Counted from the first letter of the stretch, positions 28,512 through 38,113 are shown. The stretch is DNA of 64,000 bases from Idiomarina aquatica (GCF_004362895.1 NZ_SNXI01000005.1:146704-210703); one strand, 5' to 3'. Notes: generated from the letters alone by a model not told the origin. Numbers and translations: made by a program.

Positions 28512-28871
28512 TCAGAAAAACAAAATACTTATCCAGGTTATCATCAACAGTAACAAAGCAAAAAATACCGCTGCTGAGGCGATATCTTTGGCACGCCCGC
28601 TGAGTTCATGGAATTCAGCGCCAACTCTGTCAACAACGGCTTCTACTGCAGAGTTTAATAACTCAGTAATCACCAGAATAAATAACGTCATGAGCAGTAA
28701 TAACCGCTCAGCGGTTGATGCATCAACGAGGAATGCAACCGGAACCAATAACGCACAAAGCAGTGCTTCTTGCCGAAATGCAGCTTCATAGCGCCAGGCG
28801 GTTTTAATCCCTCTTAGCGAGTTAAATGTTGCTTTCCAAATGCGCGTCACACCGGTGTAACCTGATTTCAT
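28512..28871 (-). CDS. dgkA: Diacylglycerol kinase
   Basis: A 119-residue three-helix inner-membrane enzyme phosphorylating diacylglycerol to phosphatidate. The core motif ITELLNSAVEAVVDRVG and the following HELSGRAKDIASAAV are canonical DgkA. AGGA sits about 8 nt before the ATG. It is divergent from an LTA-synthase-like phosphoglycerol transferase; that reaction releases diacylglycerol, which DgkA recycles, so the pair make functional sense. A QseB/PmrA-type repeat lies between them. Confidence 0.93.
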   Translation of the reverse strand: MKSGYTGVTRIWKATFNSLRGIKTAWRYEAAFRQEALLCALLVPVAFLVDASTAERLLLLMTLFILVITELLNSAVEAVVDRVGAEFHELSGRAKDIASAAVFFALLLLMITWISILFF

Positions 28872-28914
28872 GCTCTATCCTTTAATTGCATTACCTGCAA
28901 GGCGTATAGATATT

Positions 28915-28942
28915 ATTAAAACAGTCTTAAGATTATCTTAAG
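28915..28942 (+). promoter_or_regulatory. PmrA/QseB-like box between dgkA and LTA-synthase-like gene
   Basis: CTTAAG-ATTAT-CTTAAG at 28926..28942, a perfect direct repeat at 11-bp period, with a weaker third half-site ATTAAA at 28915..28920 in the same phase. It is 51 nt before the ATG of the LTA-synthase-like gene and 44 nt from that of dgkA. Confidence 0.65.
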
Positions 28943-28992
28943 ACTTGCCTGTTAGCGTCGTCTTTCTTTAATAAAGAGAAAGACTTGTTTAT

Positions 28993-30996
28993 ATGCGCGC
29001 AATAAAAAACTTAAGCCGCTCGCTGGCACTATTTAAACCACTAGGTTATTTCACCGTAATCGCGTTGGTGCTGTTAAGCGTGTCACGCCTAATTCTCGCG
29101 AGCCTTTATGTCAATCGTGTCGAAAATGCTGTCAGCTGGTCAGAGTTTTTTCTATTGGGCCTTCGTGCCGATATCATACAAGTCGGCTACTTTACCCTCA
29201 TCCCCTTGCTGGTTTTATTGCCGTTTATTACGATCTTGCACAAACCTGCGGCGCAACGCTGGTGGCGACGGCTGCTTACCCTTTGGGTATTATTCTATAC
29301 ACTCATCTTATGGTTTATGGAAGTATCCACGCCGGCATTTTTGGCGCAATACGATACCCGCCCTAACCGTCTGTTTTTTGAGTACCTTGCGTATCCTAAA
29401 GAAGTTTTTTCAACATTAATCCACGGTTTTGCCGGATGGCTTGCTGCTGGTATTGTGTCAACGCTAATCTTTATTGTCATTAGCTATCGTTGCTGTCGAG
29501 CAACAGAGTATCGCTTTAAACCGCGTGCTGTGGGTCGTCGATATGTCATGTTAATATTGCCTATACTCGTTGTCAGCTCGGTATTGGGTATTCGCTCAAC
29601 ATTGGCCCACCGCCCTGCAAACCCCGCTTTTTTTGCCGTAACGTCAGATGCGATGGTAAATTCGCTTATCCTGAACTCAACCTACACCGTTGAATATGCG
29701 CTATATAACTTAAAGCACGAAGCCGCAGCAAACACGGTTTATGGCGATCTAACGCCCGATCAGGTGGTCGAGGAAATCAGGCAGACACCCCATTTAAAAC
29801 AGCAAGAATTTCCATTTACTGACTACCCTACGGTGCACTATCAACAGGCCACACGCACGCGCTCGCGCCCCTTGAACATCGTCATAATATTGCAGGAAAG
29901 TCTAGGTGCTACATTTGTTGAGTCGCTCGGCGGTCTGCCCGTCACACCTAATCTTGAGCGCTTAAAACAGCAAGGTTGGTGGTTTGAGAACCTCTACGCG
30001 ACGGGGATTCGTTCGGTGCGTGGTATCGAGGCCGTTATTTCCGGATTTTTGCCAAGCCGGGCCCGCTCAACCGTTAAACTATCGGCTTCACAACGGCAAT
30101 TTTTCACCCTCGCCGATTTACTTAAGCGAAAAGGCTATCAAACCGAATTTATCTATGGCGGCCAATCACACTTCGACAATATGGCCAATTTTTTTGTTGG
30201 CAACGGCTTTGACTCGATCATTGATCAAGATGATTACCCTAACCCTAAATTTGTTGGTAGTTGGGGCGTCAGTGACCAGGACTTACTGAATAAATTACAC
30301 CAACGGTTATCGCAAACGTCAGCTGATAAACCTCAGTTTACCCTGGCTTTTACCTCTTCCAACCACGAGCCTTTTGAGTTTCCTGATGATCAAATTGTAC
30401 TTGCTGAACAACCCAGGAACACGGTTAATAATGCGGTTAAATATGCCGACTATGCATTGGGCGAATTTATTAATCGCGCACAACAAAGTGACTATTGGGA
30501 GAACACCTTGTTTTTGATCGTTGCCGACCATGACACGCGAGTTTACGGCGATGAACTGGTTCCCGTTAGCAAGTTTCACATTCCGGGATTAATCTTAGGT
30601 GCAGACATCGAACCCCGAAAAATTTCCGCTGTTAGTAGTCAAATAGATCTTGCACCGACGATGTTATCATTGGCAGGTGTCTCTGCTTATGTGCCAACCG
30701 TAGGGCAAGACCTGAGTGCGCCAACGATGCAGCCGGCGAACCGCGCAATGATGCAGTTTGGCGATAATTATGGTTGGCTCGAACGGACTAAAAGCGGTGA
30801 GCAGTTAACCGTCTTACAAGTTGATCGTTCGGTACAAAAATTCGAATATAGCCCATCGTCACATAGGTTAAAGCCGATACAGCAACGCCCAGACGCAATA
30901 CAAATAAACAAAATCACCGCGTATGCCATGCTACCGTCAATTCTCTACCAACAGCGCGCCTATTTTGTTCCCGAAACGGCAATTGCTAGTCAATAA
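28993..30996 (+). CDS. LTA synthase-family phosphoglycerol/phosphoethanolamine transferase
   Basis: A 667-residue inner-membrane protein with five N-terminal helices (about 14-195) and a periplasmic sulfatase-fold domain. Motifs: VIILQESLGATFVESLGG (metal site), ATGIRSVRGIEAVISGFLPS (nucleophile loop, apparently Ser in place of Thr), FTSSNHEPF and LIVADHDTRVYGDELVP (metal ligands). Similar to OpgB/LtaS-type enzymes that transfer phosphoglycerol from phosphatidylglycerol to envelope glycans. Divergent from dgkA. Its last 11 nt overlap the convergent diguanylate cyclase gene. Acceptor unknown. Confidence 0.87.
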   Translation: MRAIKNLSRSLALFKPLGYFTVIALVLLSVSRLILASLYVNRVENAVSWSEFFLLGLRADIIQVGYFTLIPLLVLLPFITILHKPAAQRWWRRLLTLWVLFYTLILWFMEVSTPAFLAQYDTRPNRLFFEYLAYPKEVFSTLIHGFAGWLAAGIVSTLIFIVISYRCCRATEYRFKPRAVGRRYVMLILPILVVSSVLGIRSTLAHRPANPAFFAVTSDAMVNSLILNSTYTVEYALYNLKHEAAANTVYGDLTPDQVVEEIRQTPHLKQQEFPFTDYPTVHYQQATRTRSRPLNIVIILQESLGATFVESLGGLPVTPNLERLKQQGWWFENLYATGIRSVRGIEAVISGFLPSRARSTVKLSASQRQFFTLADLLKRKGYQTEFIYGGQSHFDNMANFFVGNGFDSIIDQDDYPNPKFVGSWGVSDQDLLNKLHQRLSQTSADKPQFTLAFTSSNHEPFEFPDDQIVLAEQPRNTVNNAVKYADYALGEFINRAQQSDYWENTLFLIVADHDTRVYGDELVPVSKFHIPGLILGADIEPRKISAVSSQIDLAPTMLSLAGVSAYVPTVGQDLSAPTMQPANRAMMQFGDNYGWLERTKSGEQLTVLQVDRSVQKFEYSPSSHRLKPIQQRPDAIQINKITAYAMLPSILYQQRAYFVPETAIASQ

Positions 30997-32878
30997 AAAA
31001 GCAATTTTTGCCGGCACGCTTAGCACGGTATAGCTGGCGATCGGCCTGTCGGATAACATCTTCAGCGGGCCAATCTGCCGCCAGAAGTGCTGCGCCCATA
31101 CTGACTGTAAGCACATGGGGTTCAGTCGCTTTAAACTCATGTCCAATAGCTTGGTTGACGACACATGTGCGCCAAGCCTCCAATAGTCCACGAACCTCAT
31201 TGATGTCACACGTGGGGATAATCGCAGCAAGCTCTTCACCACCGTACCGGTAAACTCTAAAATCAACGTTCTTACTCAGGCAACCGGCAATTTTCTTTAA
31301 TGCCTGATCGCCCGCTTCGTGACCATAGTTATCATTATACGGCTTAAATTCGTCGATATCTGCCATCATTAAGTAGGCCGGTTCCCCGGTTCCGATAGCT
31401 GCGGCCAGATCCTGATCAAATGCGCGACGATTAAACAGTCCGGTCAGGCCATCTAAGTGCGCCAGGGCATCTAATTTTTTGTTGGCTTCGGCCAATTCTG
31501 CTGTGCGCATCTCGACTTTTCGTTCAAGCTCGTTCTGCGCCTTAATAAAACGTGATGCCATCGTTTTAAAGCCATCCAGCGCCTGCTTTACTTCGCCGCG
31601 TGCGTTAATATCAGCAGAGCGATGCTGCAGCGCTTGCTGATAGTCGCTGCGCCCCATCATCGACGCCATCGTTGCAACTTCCTGTAACGGTTTGGTTATC
31701 TCGCGGCGAATCAGCCAATAGGTCATCAGCAGGATTAACAAGACTAAGCCAACCCCGGCAAAGATTAAACGCACGGGCAATACCATTGCCTCGGCACGAA
31801 TTTCTGCTAATGGATAGAGGGTTACATGCCACCAATCGGGTCCTTCAATCTTATCGATGATCAACAGCTGCTCTTCAACACCACGCTCAATAACAACCGG
31901 CAATTGGGTAAATGAATTTGCATTAATAACCTCACTGACCGCTTGATAAATCGGTTCCTGATAGGTGTCTTTTGTCAGTGTGCTGCGACTTTGCATGGCT
32001 TGCTGCGACAAGTTGGACGCCGCTATCAAGTCACCCTTAGCATTAAGTACCAGATGTTCAGAGCTTGAACGTTTTTTTGCGGTTAAATCTTCCAGCAAGC
32101 GACCTAATGCCACATCAAAGCTGGCATTGACTAAATGCTGACCATTACGATCCACCGGGTGCTGGTAGGTGATAGTCCAGACATCGGCTGAAATATCATA
32201 ATATAAGCCGGTCCAGTTAGGCCGTCGTTCAGGGTTTTTACTTTGTAAGGTCGACTCCACTACCGAAAAGTCCGTAATAACCAAGTCCTTATCGGCCAAT
32301 AACCCCCAGGGCGACTCTTTTGAGTACATGACAATAATATTTTCAGGCATCGAAAAATGCGTATTACCGACCACGTTTTGCCATGCCGGTCCTACCGCAT
32401 CAAGGGTATGCTGCGCTGCGATCACGCGAGTTTTTAGTTCGTCTGTTAGCGGCTGCGTGCGCGGACCTATAAATGCGCTCAAATGTTGAAAATACTCACC
32501 GCTTTGCAAGGTACCCTGATCAAACTCAGGTTTAAGTCTGAGCACGCCTGGTGATGTTTCCTGATACCAACGATCAAACTGTGCAATTCGTTCAGATTGG
32601 TTTTGCATCAGCTGGTAGCGCTCTAAAAACTCTTCACTGAGCACTTCAGCATGCCTTTCGATACGTTCAAACAGCACCTGGTTGCGCTCTAACGTCGGTG
32701 CTAGATCCTGTTGCATCAGGTCGATGACGCGTTGCCGGGCGTTTTGGTAGGTTGCGGTAAAAGTAACCGCTGAGGCGATAATGACAATTGAGATTGCCCA
32801 CAAGCTGATTTTTACCAGTAATGCGGTGGTCAGTCGCTCATGCCGTTGTAATCGTCGATGTTGGTGACGTCGTTCCAT
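30986..32878 (-). CDS. Membrane diguanylate cyclase with periplasmic sensor
   Basis: A 630-residue protein. TM1 near residues 28-50, a large periplasmic sensor of about 300 residues resembling a Cache domain, TM2 (LIFAGVGLVLLILLMTYWL), a HAMP-like segment, a coiled coil (NELERKVEMRTAELAEANKK) and a C-terminal GGDEF domain. The active site reads YRYGGEELAAI and the metal site MADIDEFKPYND, so cyclase activity is expected. No RxxD inhibitory site is seen just upstream of GGEEL. No ribosome-binding site is clear before ATG 32878. Confidence 0.88.
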   Translation of the reverse strand: MERRHQHRRLQRHERLTTALLVKISLWAISIVIIASAVTFTATYQNARQRVIDLMQQDLAPTLERNQVLFERIERHAEVLSEEFLERYQLMQNQSERIAQFDRWYQETSPGVLRLKPEFDQGTLQSGEYFQHLSAFIGPRTQPLTDELKTRVIAAQHTLDAVGPAWQNVVGNTHFSMPENIIVMYSKESPWGLLADKDLVITDFSVVESTLQSKNPERRPNWTGLYYDISADVWTITYQHPVDRNGQHLVNASFDVALGRLLEDLTAKKRSSSEHLVLNAKGDLIAASNLSQQAMQSRSTLTKDTYQEPIYQAVSEVINANSFTQLPVVIERGVEEQLLIIDKIEGPDWWHVTLYPLAEIRAEAMVLPVRLIFAGVGLVLLILLMTYWLIRREITKPLQEVATMASMMGRSDYQQALQHRSADINARGEVKQALDGFKTMASRFIKAQNELERKVEMRTAELAEANKKLDALAHLDGLTGLFNRRAFDQDLAAAIGTGEPAYLMMADIDEFKPYNDNYGHEAGDQALKKIAGCLSKNVDFRVYRYGGEELAAIIPTCDINEVRGLLEAWRTCVVNQAIGHEFKATEPHVLTVSMGAALLAADWPAEDVIRQADRQLYRAKRAGKNCFFID

Positions 32879-32972
32879 TTAGAGCAATCGTTATTTTTCG
32901 CTTAACTTAACAAAAGTTTTAAGCTGATGCTATCATGCACATAAAAATAACAATAATTTATAGGTAAGCACA

Positions 32973-33437
32973 ATGAAAGAAATCAAGTGGGGTTTAGTTT
33001 TTATCGTCGCCATCATCGTTTGGATGGTCATCGAAAAAGCAACCGGATTACACGGCGAACACATTCAATATCATGCGGTATTTAGTAATGTCTTCGCTAT
33101 TGTTGCTATTGTTATCTTTATTTTTGCATTGCGCGATATTCGCCGGGCGCAGCCTGAAGGTCCGGTAACCTGGCTAAAATTATTCCTGGCCGGGATAAAA
33201 ATATCGGTGGTTATTGCGGTACTGTCACCACCAACACAGTTCCTGATTCATTCCGTTATTTCGCCGGAGTTTTTCCCCAACATGCGTGAGTACGCCATTA
33301 CTTCTGGCATGATGAGTGAAACTCGCGCCAACGAGTACTTCTCGTTAGCCGCTTACATGTTTCAATCGGCAGTGTTCGCCTTTGGTATGGGCGTGATTAC
33401 CAGCGCCGTCATTGCGTTTTTCTTAAAGCGGAAGTAG
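32973..33437 (+). CDS. DUF4199-family membrane protein
   Basis: A 154-residue protein with four predicted helices. KATGLHGEHIQYHAVFSNVF and RANEYFSLAAYMFQSAVFAF fit DUF4199 as I recall it. Function unknown. Single-gene unit. Confidence 0.75.
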   Translation: MKEIKWGLVFIVAIIVWMVIEKATGLHGEHIQYHAVFSNVFAIVAIVIFIFALRDIRRAQPEGPVTWLKLFLAGIKISVVIAVLSPPTQFLIHSVISPEFFPNMREYAITSGMMSETRANEYFSLAAYMFQSAVFAFGMGVITSAVIAFFLKRK

Positions 33438-33475
33438 CAGGCTTACCGCCAACGTTCGATTTTTTGAAGAACTCA

Positions 33476-34891
33476 TCACTTTACGCGTTTTAGCCGGAGC
33501 CATAGTAACACTGCACTTACAAGTAAGCCGCCGTTTATCCATATTGCGGCAGGCTGCGCAAGGTTAACCCCAAACATGACAACATGAACGGTAACCAATA
33601 CCAACAGCATAGTAATTGTCGCCATTAAAAACTGCTGCGTTACTTGCTGTGGCTGTTTGCGCCAGGCGCTGTAGACAACGCTAAGCAACAGCATCGCCCA
33701 GAATGTCAGCGTTGCAGAAAACCCACAGAGTAAACTAACCAATGCCGCCAGCGTCATTGCCATCGGTGTTCCCCAAACTATCGCGGCCCAGTAATCATTT
33801 AACGCATCGTCATGCTGACGTTTTTTCAGCCATATATTAACGCCCGACACACAGATAACAGTCAATGCCAGACCCAACACGCCATAAACAATCTTCATCC
33901 ATTCGCCGGCAAAATGACCAAAGTGCAGGCGGTAGACCGAGAAGATAGCCTCCTGACCCGTTTTGCCATCAGCATAACCGACCGCATCAATATAGTTACC
34001 CATGGCGTCAAAACGATATTGTTCGGAATAGATTAATTTGTCGTGGTGTTGAGCACCCATCAGCAAATATTGATCAGCCTCACCCGGACGCTCAAAGGTA
34101 ATAAATAGCGGTTGCGCTTGCGGCGCTACGCGTTTAAGTTCTGTCAACGCACGCGGTAAATCCATCTCCCCATCATAGCTTTCGACCTCTGGGGTTGCAC
34201 CGAAAACATCCGCAAATAAGGCCATTTCATCGCCTTTGTACTGTGTCTCAGCATAAAAATTCGTCATCAATAAGGCCAAGCCAAAGTAGGCTCCGGTCAA
34301 GGCTATCATCAAATGAAACGGCAGCCCCCAAACGCTCAGTCGATTATGCAAATCCGCTTCACCCTGCTGGCCGTTACCGCCCCGGCGCCAACGAAACGCG
34401 TCTTTAAACATACGGCGATGCGCAAACACGCCGGTCAGGATCAAACCGGTCAGTAGTGCTCCGAATACACTAACCACGATCATGCCGAAGCTGTGGGGTA
34501 AGTGCAGCTCCGCATGTAACTCAGCAATCATGTTGGTAAACGGATGCTGCTTTGGTGGACCTAAGGTCCCGTCTTCATTGATATACCAGGACTGTCCATT
34601 GGCATTAATATATAACCGCGGAATATCCACGGTCGGTAAGCGCATCGTGGTCAGACCCTGAAATTGATCCTGCTCAGCTAATACCTGTTCGTAGGCGCGC
34701 TGCAATGCAGCGGCATCATACTCCAGGGTTTCCTCAATGGTAGGCTGTTCCCATCGAGTAAGCTCCTGGCTGAACACCGCAAGTGTACCCGATAAACAAA
34801 TCCAGTATAGTAACACCGCACTTAACAGCCCGAGCCAGGAGTGGCTTTTAAGTGAACGTTGACTAAATGCTCGCGTTATCGAAAAGTTCAT
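33476..34891 (-). CDS. PepSY-associated TM-helix protein, iron-uptake-linked
   Basis: A 471-residue inner-membrane protein of the PepSY_TM family. A first helix near 19-40, a large periplasmic region, then several helices with histidines that could bind heme (SWLGLLSA, LHNRLSVWGLPFHLMIALTG, RLHFGHFAGEWMK). Family members near siderophore receptors act as putative ferric-siderophore reductases. Its ATG overlaps the stop of the upstream gene (34888..34891) and the unit begins with a siderophore receptor under a Fur-like box, so iron-regulated co-expression is expected. Confidence 0.85.
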   Translation of the reverse strand: MNFSITRAFSQRSLKSHSWLGLLSAVLLYWICLSGTLAVFSQELTRWEQPTIEETLEYDAAALQRAYEQVLAEQDQFQGLTTMRLPTVDIPRLYINANGQSWYINEDGTLGPPKQHPFTNMIAELHAELHLPHSFGMIVVSVFGALLTGLILTGVFAHRRMFKDAFRWRRGGNGQQGEADLHNRLSVWGLPFHLMIALTGAYFGLALLMTNFYAETQYKGDEMALFADVFGATPEVESYDGEMDLPRALTELKRVAPQAQPLFITFERPGEADQYLLMGAQHHDKLIYSEQYRFDAMGNYIDAVGYADGKTGQEAIFSVYRLHFGHFAGEWMKIVYGVLGLALTVICVSGVNIWLKKRQHDDALNDYWAAIVWGTPMAMTLAALVSLLCGFSATLTFWAMLLLSVVYSAWRKQPQQVTQQFLMATITMLLVLVTVHVVMFGVNLAQPAAIWINGGLLVSAVLLWLRLKRVK

Positions 34892-35436
34892 CGGTAAATA
34901 CCCCAGCTACACAACGCAACAATTGCTACCATTACCAGTATCGGCCGCCACCAGCGACTATCTGCCAGCACCCAAAAGCTAAAGCCAGCCCAGACAACCG
35001 GCATGATATAAATTCCAAGCGCCATCAAGTCGACGCGAGCCCACGGCAATAAGCCCGTCACAAGTGTCGTTGACTGCATCGCAGTCAGGCCAGCCAGCGG
35101 TATCGTTGCCAATGCCAACACCAGGTGTTTAGGTAATGCTTTGGCCGCCGCACCAAAGTTTAACGGTAAGCGGGGTCTGCCGGGAGCTGCTTTCAGTGGC
35201 TTATTCTGGCGATTTAACACTACCAACAGCCAAGCTAACGGCGACAGCGCTAACAGCGCAAAGCATACGGCAAAGATAATACCGTGTGAAATTGCCCATA
35301 GCGGCACACTGGCTGCTAAAAGTATCCACCCCAATAACGTTAATAAGGGGTGTGAACGTGATTGGCGCCAGCAATAATAAAGCAGCGTCACTGACGCTGC
35401 TGCAAGGGTAATGGCAAGCAGTGAAAACACTGACAT
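34888..35436 (-). CDS. Iron-operon membrane protein, unassigned
   Basis: A 182-residue protein with about five hydrophobic segments and a basic loop (NRQNKPLKAAPGRPRLPLN). It resembles the small uncharacterised membrane proteins (DUF3649/DUF3325-like) that sit between a siderophore receptor and a PepSY_TM protein, but I cannot fix a family. It begins 22 nt after the receptor stop and overlaps the PepSY gene by ATGA. A role in siderophore-iron reduction or import is inferred from context only. Confidence 0.65.
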   Translation of the reverse strand: MSVFSLLAITLAAASVTLLYYCWRQSRSHPLLTLLGWILLAASVPLWAISHGIIFAVCFALLALSPLAWLLVVLNRQNKPLKAAPGRPRLPLNFGAAAKALPKHLVLALATIPLAGLTAMQSTTLVTGLLPWARVDLMALGIYIMPVVWAGFSFWVLADSRWWRPILVMVAIVALCSWGIYR

Positions 35437-35458
35437 TCCTTAATCTTTAAAGTAATAA

Positions 35459-37657
35459 TTAAAAATCGACTGAGACCGATAACTTAACATTACGAGGCTC
35501 GCTTAACACCAGGTAATTTGAGCCCGGGAAGCCACCAACCGATGCCCAGTAATTCTCGTCAAATAGGTTTTCTACACGCAACAGTACATCTATTTCGGTT
35601 ACACCAACCAGAAAGCTATAGCGCCCGCCTATGTCCCAGCGCTGCGATGAGTCAACAGTATACTGATTTGCCGCGTCGGCATATTGCTCACCGGTGTATA
35701 TTGCACGCGCATCTAACGTAAGTCCCGGTAGCGCTTGCACATCCCACTCGGCATTTACATTGACCTGAAGATCCGGCACACCAATGGCATCATTACCGTC
35801 GTAAATCCCATTTTGCGTGCGCGATTGTTCCGCATCCGTGAACACCGCCCCTCCCAGTAGTCGAACATGGTCGGTCAGCATCCCAAAGGCCGAAAACTCA
35901 ATACCCTGGTTGGTCTGTTCGCCGCTTACCGTAAAACGATTATCCACAATCAGTGAGCTGGGCTTTTTGGTCGAATAGGCACTCAGCGTGCCACCAAACC
36001 GACCGCCATCATATTTAACGCCCGCTTCGTATTGTTTGCTGCGAAACGGCTCAAACACCTCGCCGGCATTCTCAATAGCAGTTCCGCCGCTATTTGCCGG
36101 TGCAATAGCGCCCGGCTGCAAACCCTCGATGTAATTTGCGTATAACGACCATTGCTCGCTCGGTTTTACCACGATACCGGCCATTGGTGTTAAGCGCGAA
36201 TCATCGTAGCCAGACAGCGGCGCGCCGGTATTATAGTCATAGCTCTGCGTATCAATCGTCTGCTGCCTTGCACCTAACGTCACCAGCACCTTATCCTGGT
36301 TAAAAGATAAAATATCAGCAATTGCAAAGCTTTGATTATCCGCGCTCTCGGTAACTAACGGCGCCGCCAGGTCACCACCAACAAAAAAGTCAGCGGCCGG
36401 CTGTGGCGCCGTTTGTGGTTGATAGAGATTACCGGCAAATCCTGCGAAGGAAGAGAACGCATAAGCGTTTTCAGAATCGGACGAAAACCAAGAGCCGGAC
36501 AATACCAGTTGATGGTTAATAGCCCCAGTCACAAATTCACTGCGCAAACCCAGCTCGTATGAGCGGACATTGTCTTCTCGCACATTATCGAAACGATACG
36601 CGCTAAAGTTTCCGTCAGCAGTGGCTGTCGGGTTAGCAAGCACGTTATCCTCTTTGCCGTTTCGAAAACCGGCTGCCACCCATGACGTCATCGCCGGTGT
36701 TAGGTCATATTCCGCTCGCACCGCACCAAACAGCTGGCGTTCAGTGGAAAATGTCCAGCTTTGCGCAAAGTTAACGTCAGCTTCCGGTGGCTCAGGTATT
36801 TCTGCAGTCGGCGTCACGCTTGGGCGCGGCGCGTCAATTTGGTGATCCTGATAGCCCAGGTCCGCCGATAAGCGCAATTTCTCGCTATCGTAATCAACAC
36901 CCAGAGATACCACCGATAAATCCCGATCCTGGTCCTCAATCGCTGTTTCACCATCGCGTTCAACAACATTAACCCGCACGCCCGTGCTTTCGTTTTTATC
37001 ACCAAAGCGGCGTCCAATATCAACCGCACCGTAAACATGGCCATTGCCTTCAACACCGGTGGTTAAGCGAGTAAGAGGCTGTTCACCCGCTCGCTTCGGA
37101 ACCACATTTACCGAACCACCTAGGCCACTCCCACCGGGTGCGGCGCCGTTCAAGAAGGTGTTAGCACCACGAAAAACTTCTACGCGTTGCAATAGCTCAG
37201 CCGCAACGTACTGGCGCGGCAAAATGCCATACAATCCGTTGTAAGTCATATCGTCCGAATAGACCGGAAAGCCGCGCAAAATATAAACTTCCTGGAAGTT
37301 GCCGAAGCCTTTAGCGACTCTGACTACCGGGTCATTTTTCATCACGTCGCCCACGCTAACCGCCTGTTGGTCACGGATTAGCTCTTCGGTAAAGTTTAAT
37401 GCACTAAAAGGCGAGCTCATCATATCCAAGTTGCCAAGAATGCCGGCGCGACCGCCGCGCGCAACCTGACCACCAGGATACACATCATTCAGTTGCACTT
37501 GTGAGCCATCAACTTTGATACGCTCAATCGCAACGCTATCATCAGCGGTTTCTGTTGTGGGCTGTTCCGACTCCTGTGCCACGACCGTCAACGACAACAA
37601 ACTAGCAGCAAGGGCAAGCGACAAACGTGACAATGAAAACGAACCAAAGGATGACAT
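35459..37657 (-). CDS. TonB-dependent siderophore receptor
   Basis: About 732 residues. Signal peptide ends VVAQES; plug has AELLQRVEVFRGANTFLNGA and GLGGSVNVVPKRAGEQP, characteristic of FhuE/FoxA-like hydroxamate-type receptors; the barrel ends NVKLSVSVDF. The start is ATG 37657, with ACGGAG 8 nt before it, and not the longer frame. First gene of a three-gene iron-uptake unit with the two membrane proteins downstream. A Fur-like box lies about 70 nt upstream. Ligand probably a hydroxamate or mixed siderophore. Confidence 0.88.
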   Translation of the reverse strand: MSSFGSFSLSRLSLALAASLLSLTVVAQESEQPTTETADDSVAIERIKVDGSQVQLNDVYPGGQVARGGRAGILGNLDMMSSPFSALNFTEELIRDQQAVSVGDVMKNDPVVRVAKGFGNFQEVYILRGFPVYSDDMTYNGLYGILPRQYVAAELLQRVEVFRGANTFLNGAAPGGSGLGGSVNVVPKRAGEQPLTRLTTGVEGNGHVYGAVDIGRRFGDKNESTGVRVNVVERDGETAIEDQDRDLSVVSLGVDYDSEKLRLSADLGYQDHQIDAPRPSVTPTAEIPEPPEADVNFAQSWTFSTERQLFGAVRAEYDLTPAMTSWVAAGFRNGKEDNVLANPTATADGNFSAYRFDNVREDNVRSYELGLRSEFVTGAINHQLVLSGSWFSSDSENAYAFSSFAGFAGNLYQPQTAPQPAADFFVGGDLAAPLVTESADNQSFAIADILSFNQDKVLVTLGARQQTIDTQSYDYNTGAPLSGYDDSRLTPMAGIVVKPSEQWSLYANYIEGLQPGAIAPANSGGTAIENAGEVFEPFRSKQYEAGVKYDGGRFGGTLSAYSTKKPSSLIVDNRFTVSGEQTNQGIEFSAFGMLTDHVRLLGGAVFTDAEQSRTQNGIYDGNDAIGVPDLQVNVNAEWDVQALPGLTLDARAIYTGEQYADAANQYTVDSSQRWDIGGRYSFLVGVTEIDVLLRVENLFDENYWASVGGFPGSNYLVLSEPRNVKLSVSVDF

Positions 37658-37723
37658 GACACAACTCCGTGAAGACAATCTGAAATTGCGTAAATGCTAT
37701 TCGTTCTTATTTATATTTGCAAG

Positions 37724-37738
37724 TAGGAATTATTCTTA
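37724..37738 (-). promoter_or_regulatory. Fur-like box upstream of siderophore receptor
   Basis: Minus-strand reading TAAGAAT-A-ATTCCTA, a 7-1-7 inverted repeat with one mismatch that matches the core of the Fur consensus. It overlaps the stop codon of the YchJ-like gene and is 67 nt upstream of the receptor ATG. Iron repression of the three-gene operon is the likely effect. Confidence 0.6.
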
Positions 37739-38113
37739 TTTCACTTTGCCACTAACATAAAACCACTGACCGTTTTCACAGATGAAATCAGATAGTTCTT
37801 CCATAAACCCGACTTCGCCCTGTTCGTTGTAAAATGCACGGAAGTGAACCTTTCCACTATCGCCATTTTGTTCGCTGCTGAGTATCTGCAGTTTTACCCA
37901 GTGCGGTTGGTCATCAAGGTTTAATGTTGTCGGTCGAGTTTTCGGGTGCCATGTTTTAAGCAGATACTGCTGCAGTTTCTGCGCAAACGCAGAGTAACGC
38001 GAACGCATTAATTGCTCGGGTGTTTGCGCTAGTTGGGTGTTTTGGTGCAAGGGTTGGCAGCATGTTGAATAGCCCTTTGAACTGCCACATGGGCATAATT
38101 CATTTGAGGTCAT
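37736..38113 (-). CDS. YchJ-family SEC-C motif protein
   Basis: A 125-residue protein. N-terminal SEC-C zinc motif (CPCGSSKGYSTCCQPLH), then the YchJ core SRYSAFAQKLQQYLLKTWHP and a compact NTF2-like fold (VHFRAFYNEQGEVGFMEE). YchJ proteins are soluble and of unknown function. Directly downstream of the XRE gene on the same strand (18-nt gap). Confidence 0.85.
   Translation of the reverse strand: MTSNELCPCGSSKGYSTCCQPLHQNTQLAQTPEQLMRSRYSAFAQKLQQYLLKTWHPKTRPTTLNLDDQPHWVKLQILSSEQNGDSGKVHFRAFYNEQGEVGFMEELSDFICENGQWFYVSGKVK

Noticed and set aside
28474..28791. Plus-strand reading frame opposite dgkA
   Set aside because: Low-complexity Ser/Asn-rich translation, lies wholly within dgkA on the other strand.
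32901..32925. Hairpin GCTTAAC...TTAAGC as another PmrA-type box
   Set aside because: It is an imperfect inverted repeat without the 11-bp direct-repeat spacing.
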